From Cardinalis cardinalis (Eukaryota > Chordata > Aves > Passeriformes > Cardinalidae): DNA of 64,000 bases. The DNA is taken from contig JACDOX010000119.1 of the NCBI GenBank assembly GCA_014549065.1, forward strand, positions 682,001 to 746,000, given 5' to 3'. A program made the position numbers and the translations under genes. Within the stretch, counting starts at the first letter, position 1. Each line of letters starts with the position of its first letter. This document shows positions 58,703 through 64,000 of this stretch, piece by piece. The notes beneath the pieces were generated by a model. The model saw nothing but the letters and a program-made list of their open reading frames with translations. It was not told the DNA's origin and ran no database searches.

Positions 58703-59997
58703 CATAATGAAAGTATTTTTTACATACTGAAATACTGAGGTGATTGCTTGGAGGACAAAGTAAATTTATTTGATTAGTGTGATAAAATTGTAATTAAATA
58801 TGGATAAATTCTGAGTGTTAAAGCATGGGTCTGGAGTGAAAGCTAGATATTACCTATATTATCTATTGAAAGAAACAAGCAGTGCAGGTTTTTACTAAAC
58901 AGACCAGCATTTGTGCAAAACTGACTTACATCAGTCAAAGACTTTACTTTCTCCATGGATACTGGAAAACATCATCTTCTACAGCCTGCCTATGGGATGT
59001 TGAAAAAAGCTGTCATTTATTTTAGTTGTGTCAAGTACTTCCAAACTTTTGCTTTCTTTCCTCCCTCGCCAGTGGACCTATTTTCATCTTATTAATATGT
59101 TGAATCCAGTCAAAGATGTACTTTTCAACAAAATAAAATAGCCCACCACGTACTGTAACTTCACCCCACGATCATTTCTTGCCTCTGANTATCTGTATTA
59201 GATAATATTTTGCCCCTGTTTTGTTATGTCCCTGCCATGTTGTTTCTGTGTGCTTCACCCAAGTACAGGGTCTTTGAAAATGCCAACATACACAACTCAG
59301 GAATCCTCTTCCTAGGAAAAAAGGAATGGTTTTGATGCTTGCCAGTTTCTTGAATTTTGCAGGTTCTTTCTGTACCATAACTGATTTTGCATGCTTTTGT
59401 ATACTACTCTGCTTACTGGTGCAAAACAATGAATGATATACCTGTCCTGGAGTCTGTAAGTTGATAAAATTTATGAATGTGGATGTAGCATACTTCTTTT
59501 TTGGGGTGGGGGTGGCAATCTCTCTTGGTGTGTTCAACAGAAAGGGAAATCACAGAAAAAGTCACCCAGAGCTGGATTTGTCCTTAAATGACCACAGCTG
59601 GACTGGAAGCCCCTTGTCCTTCCTGCCACCAGAATGCTCATGCTGTGGTGGATAAATGGTGTCATTTTACCTTCCAAACAGGGGGTTTGATGCTGTGCTT
59701 GAGCACCGGGGCTCTGATGGGATCTAATCCATGCAGATAATGGTGCAAACCATTTTCTCTGGGAATAGGTTTCACCTCAGCAGTTGTGTTGCCCCAGCTT
59801 GTGTCTATCCCTGTGGCATTGCTGGTACATTATATTTGCTNTAGAGCCTAGAGGGGACAGTGGCTATTGGTGTTTTTATTGCTTTTACTGTAAAGTGGTA
59901 TTCATTTGATTAATTAATGTAGCCAGCTCTGGAAGGGCAGCAGGATGCACTCACTTAACAACAGCAGGACAAGGAACTGCCTGGCAGCCCCCACCAC

Positions 59998-60052
59998 CAC
60001 AGAATCCCAGCATGTGCTGATTTGGAAGGGATACATCAGGATCATCGAGTCT
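59998..60052 (-). mobile_element. CR1-like 3' tail remnant
   Basis: The plus strand reads ACAGAATCCCAGCATGTGCT, then GATTTGGAAGGGATACATCA, then GGATCATCGAGTC. This is the complement of the CR1 terminal segment (GACTCGATGATCCT ... CCTTCCAA ... ATTCTGT). Only about 55 bp is recognisable; what follows to 60200 may be more of the same element but is too diverged to say. Confidence 0.6.
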
Positions 60053-60679
60053 GGAGAGGTAAATTGCTGATCATCACTTCCATAAGTTCAATATGCCTGT
60101 CAGTGCTGCCCAAGTGGTGTTTTTCCACTCTGCATTTCTTCCCAAGGATGATGCCCAGACCCAGATATCTGCACCATTAAAAGCCCAAGCAGTGCCAAGT
60201 GAAATCAGAGCATTATTTCTGCTGTCTCACANGTGCCACCCTTGGTAATTCATATGGATATCCCTGCTATTGACTTCATNTTCTGAGCTGCTCTAATGCC
60301 TCAGTTCCTTTTCAAACCACCACTGCCTGGTCAGTAATTCCCTGTTTAATGGGTGTGCACTCAGTTCCTTTTTCAGTCCTTGGTCCAATCCTTTGGGATT
60401 CCTTAATGAATTTTACTTTCCCAATTAAAAAAAATATTTTAGAGATATTTCCCTCAGCTTTGATTCATTCCCACATACAAACAGGCAGATGGTGTTCATG
60501 AAGGTTACTCATGCAAAGGTACAAACAGCACAAAACACAAAGAACAGCTTTCCCTTGGCTTCCTCATGATCCTTTTCAGATGGCCAGAGAACCTCTGGTA
60601 AATGAAGAGTACCCAGTACATGGGATTTTTCAGCTCACTCTGCTTTCACATTAAAGTGATTTCATAATAGCCCATATTT

Positions 60680-61058
60680 CCCCAGTTAGCTCATGAGAAT
60701 GTCAAGGGGGACAGCACCAGAAGTCTTAGTAAAGACAAGATAAATCACATCTACCACTTTTTAGATTATCCTGCCACAGAAATAAATTAGATGAGTTTGA
60801 CAGGATTTGCTTATTCTTGACAAATCTGAGTTGGTTTCTTAAGACCTTGAATCCTACAGCTGCTATATATGTATATATCTATATATNTGTAAAATCTTTC
60901 TGGGTATTTGAGGTTAGCATACNTGCTCTGGAATTGCCTGGCTCTGCTTTTCTCCTCTGTTTAAAGCTCAGGATGATCTTTGCTCCTGTCCAGTTGCCTG
61001 GGCTCCAGGATTTCTCCAAGAGAATAGCCAGTACTTGGACCAGTCCCTTGTTGCTATA
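60680..61058 (-). mobile_element. Degenerate CR1/L3-type LINE reverse-transcriptase fragment
   Basis: The minus strand, translated around its stop codons, gives fragments matching LINE reverse transcriptase in the right order. Near 61000 a stretch resembles IFKKGNKEDPGNYRPVSLTS. Next comes SDLSRISKSCQTHLIYF, matching the KNKSCQTNLISFYD segment. Near 60690-60740, VVDVIYLVFTKTSGAVPLDI matches motif A (VIYLDFSKAFDAVP), with the catalytic Asp lost. Stops and gaps show it is long dead. The repeat type is shared by birds, turtles and crocodilians, so it is older than the SINE in intron 10. Confidence 0.7.
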
Positions 61059-64000
61059 ATCTATGCTATAAATAAATNAATAATAAATATAAAAATATAA
61101 TAAATGCTATAAATCCCACAGACTCTAAAATCCTGAATGCATNAAACACTTTTGACTGTTAAGATTCCTAATTATGAAACGGAAATAAAATGCACCCAGA
61201 AAAATATTTTAGTGCATGACCAGGTTCTGCTTTGAGTTTTTGCCATCAAGCAATGACTTAGAGTCATCACTAAGGGAAGATTTGGTTAGCNAATTTCATT
61301 ATTTATTTTTAATTAGATTCAGCAACTGAGGTTCATCACTGATATATCACTTTGAAAGTAGTTGAGATTTATTAGAAATCTTTCAATTCACTCTATTGCT
61401 CTCCATGCAAGNGGAGAAATATCCTTTATCTCCACTCCTCTTTTATCCAGTAGTCTTAGAAAGCTCAGATTTTAAGTTTCTTCAGTAAAGTGAGTNTCTA
61501 CTCATCGTGGATTTGTAATTAAAACTGAGTTTAGCTTTCAGCCCTTTAAAGAAGTGTATGTTTGCAAGAGAATGTGAAATAAGCAGAGCTTTTTATTCGT
61601 AATTTTTGGGGATTTAGGAAAGCAGGCTTTTGGCTTCTTCTCCTGCCTCAGGGCCTGTAAGGACAAAAAAAAAAAAAAGAGTGTTTAGTCTCAATGTGTT
61701 CGTGGGAGTGTAGAGTAAAACATTTTATTTTAAGGCACTGAGATGAAATGAAGCCAGCAAAAAACACAGAAATGCTAAACCCTATTTGTTTAAACGAAAA
61801 AATAAAAATTNAAAAAAAATGGAAGCCTGGTAGTTTTGCACCATAGTCTGACCAGGGATTCAAATAAACATCTCTGATGTCAATTTTCCTGTCGTTCTCC
61901 CTCCCCACCCAGCAGGAAATTGCCCTTAGGTGTAGTTTACATTTTATTTGAAATTTATTTTCATTTTATTTGAAGGANTTTATTTTCACGGGGTGGTTGG
62001 CTCTTTTCACCTTCATTACTCTCAGAGCTCGTGCAGGCCAAAAGGCTAAAAATTGGGCTCAGACCACAGAAGTTTTGTGTGGCAGAGCCCCCTCCTCCTG
62101 CAGGCTTTCCCTGGTACCTGCTGTCCCCTGCTGTCCCCACCAAGCATCGTCCTGAGCCCTCTCTGCTGCCCACTCCCCATCTGCTGTGTTTTCAGCTCAA
62201 CCTCCCAGAAATCCCCCCCAAAAGAAGAATGGGAGATGACTTGAGGAGATGTTTTAGAGTCAAAGCAGTGTTTCAGTCGTTGCACTATGAATTGCTTGCC
62301 TTGCTGCACTTTCCCTTTCTGTGCCACCCAAGTTTAACTCTGGGGATCCCGTTTTGATTTGTCTGGGATTCTTTCCCCCATAAATCACCTTCAGTGTAGA
62401 CATTTTGTTCCCATCTTTTCTGCATTATCCGGGTGGCTTTTCGCAGGTCCAAGCTGGATATTTGCAGGTTTTTGACCTGCAGCTTCCCCTCAGGCTGGTT
62501 GTCAGCTAATTACCAATTATTCCCATTTTCAGTGTGCCCCNTTAAAGTTGCATCACCTTTTATTATTTAGCTGTTTTTAATCTCTTTCTTTCACTCTCAT
62601 AAAAATTTTTGGAGGCTTTAGTTGAGGACTAAGTCACAATTCCCACTTGGATATACTTTATAAAAAATTGTGCCTCATTTAACTGAGTTAATAGTTGCCT
62701 AATTGTACTAGCAAAGCAATAAAATCCAATCNCTACAACAATGTGGTGCTGTAACTTCCTTTCCTCTCACTGATGGAGCACTGGGCTACCTGCCAAGGAA
62801 GTAAAATGAAAATAGGAAGCAATATGAACAAATAAAATCTATTTCTGAGATTTGGATATAGATATTTTCTAGAGTTTTTTGCTTGGTTTTGGTTGGATTT
62901 TTTAAAATATTCAGTTATTACTTGGTTCCATTTTTTTACTTTCTGTTCCCNACTTCTCTCATGTGCATTTGGGTTTTTGGAGACAGAGGAGTTGGCCCAC
63001 AGAGAAATTTATTTTCTGCCTCTTTACCTCTTCCTCATATAAAAGTTGTCCTCTTCATATAAGGTCCTAGAGGCTTTTTGTGGAAAAAACAAGTGCATCA
63101 GATACCACTAAAAATCTGTAAGGGAACACCTCCCCAAGCATGGACTATAGAAATAACTGTAATTAAACCATTCTATTCCTTCAAACAAATATAAAATNAA
63201 GATTAAATTGAAGTAAACCTCTGTCCCTGGCACCAGCCAGCCTTCAGAGCTGTAACACAGCTTTATCAATTTCCTGCTGCAAGGTAAGAGATCCCATCAG
63301 AAGAAGTACAGAAGGCAGACACTGAATCACAGGGCTGAAGAAATCAGAGACCTTTGCTACTCTTAACACCCAAAACTGAGTTCATTCTTTCTCCCTTCTG
63401 TTGNAATTTCTATGCAATATATCCTCTGCTGAACAAGTACCATGACCAGCTAAATTGTGCATTTAGACAGTAAAACTATATATATTTAATAGCACCCACA
63501 CACTAAGCAGGTCCTCCATGATTAAGGTAATGTTGGGTGATTGTGATCCAGCTCCACAGTGTGTAGACCAGGCTCCATCATCTCAACATGTGTTTTTTGA
63601 GGCATAATCTATATAAATTTATATTATTATAAACATTATGGACACAAGAAGCTCTTTGGCTTGTTCTCTCTGACTGCTACAACACCTCCTGCTGGTTTGG
63701 GTTTCAAGCACTCTGTCTGAGCTGTATTTTTGTGTATCTAGTCTGGTTTTAACCATGACAAGCACTGCACCGAAAAAACCCTTTCCCCCCACTCTGCCTG
63801 GTTGGATGTTTTCACTGGGATGTGTTCAGTGCCTTTTCAGAGGAGCNCCTTTCACAGGATTTCTGCCCAAGCCCAAGTCTTTACCTTTAGTCCAGGCNAT
63901 CACTGGCTGTTCAATGGCCTCCCAAGGAGTCTTTGCAATGATTTTGGCTATGGCCTTTTGTTGCTAAGTGCCTGCTAGAAGGGTGCTAAAATTACAGATT

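Larger units (their letters stand above)
55663..58720 (+). other. EPHA3: EPHA3 3' untranslated region
   Basis: About 3.06 kb of AT-rich sequence from the stop codon to the expected cleavage site downstream of AATAAA at 58697. It contains two UUAUUUAUU AU-rich nonamers (56344-56352, 58488-58496), a Pumilio element TGTACATA (58321-58328), adjacent miR-182 and miR-96 seed matches (56421-56435), a miR-200b/c/429 match (56091-56097) and a miR-25/92 match (58632-58638). Internal AATAAA hexamers at 56239 and 57743 could give shorter transcripts. The exact 3' end is inferred, not observed. Confidence 0.8.
58721..64000. other. Intergenic region downstream of EPHA3
   Basis: AT-rich sequence with no recognised exon of any gene. 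It contains a CR1-like tail (59998-60052), a degenerate LINE reverse-transcriptase fragment (60680-61058), TA-rich runs (60866-60888, 61066-61110), and A runs near 61663 and 61815. Open frames of up to 121 codons here show no family resemblance. Confidence 0.8.

Noticed and set aside
62031..62357. 108-codon frame in the downstream intergenic region
   Set aside because: Overlaps equally long frames on both strands in a C-rich stretch; no domain or exon signals.

Overview
The window is vertebrate nuclear DNA, almost certainly from a songbird. It carries the 3' half of one gene on the + strand, the Eph receptor tyrosine kinase EPHA3. Twelve coding exons joined by GT-AG introns give a continuous frame of 548 residues plus a stop. 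That frame encodes the second fibronectin type III domain, the transmembrane helix, the juxtamembrane segment, the tyrosine kinase, the SAM domain and the C-terminal PDZ ligand (PVPV). With numbering anchored on the 983-residue human protein from the C-terminus, landmark residues fall where expected (Y596, Y602, G628-G633, K653, Y701, D746, Y779). The bird assignment rests on CR1 LINE 3' ends, an avian ERV-type LTR, and a tRNA-Ile-headed SINE with a CR1-like tail resembling TguSINE1 of zebra finch and other passerines. Family names are from memory, not from a search.

Layout. 1-10386 is the end of the intron before exon 6; no exon 5 sequence (first FN3 domain) is present, so exons 1-5 lie upstream. 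Exons 6-7 (10387-17540) encode the second FN3 domain. Exon 8 (18996-19098) encodes the membrane helix. Exons 9-10 (19547-23309) encode the juxtamembrane region. Exons 11-15 (27798-43123) encode the kinase. Exons 16-17 (54009-55662) encode the SAM domain and tail. A 3' UTR of about 3 kb follows, ending near an AATAAA at 58697. The remaining 5.3 kb is intergenic, with a degenerate LINE fragment and no recognisable gene.

EPHA3 is a contact-dependent receptor for GPI-anchored ephrin-A ligands (chiefly ephrin-A5) and acts in axon guidance, cell sorting and cardiac cushion development. All catalytic residues are intact, so the locus looks functional. Points worth a look are a NAGNAG acceptor at exon 7, a possible truncated soluble isoform by reading into intron 7, an unusual Val-to-Ala change beside the conserved Asp of kinase subdomain IX, an in-frame upstream acceptor at exon 14, two intronic hairpins, a 32-bp repeated palindromic motif in introns 7 and 9, and two CpG-enriched patches in intron 15. 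I found no second gene, no functional RNA gene and no sign of a previously unknown system. Isolated single Ns occur throughout; all four in coding sequence fall at third codon positions.
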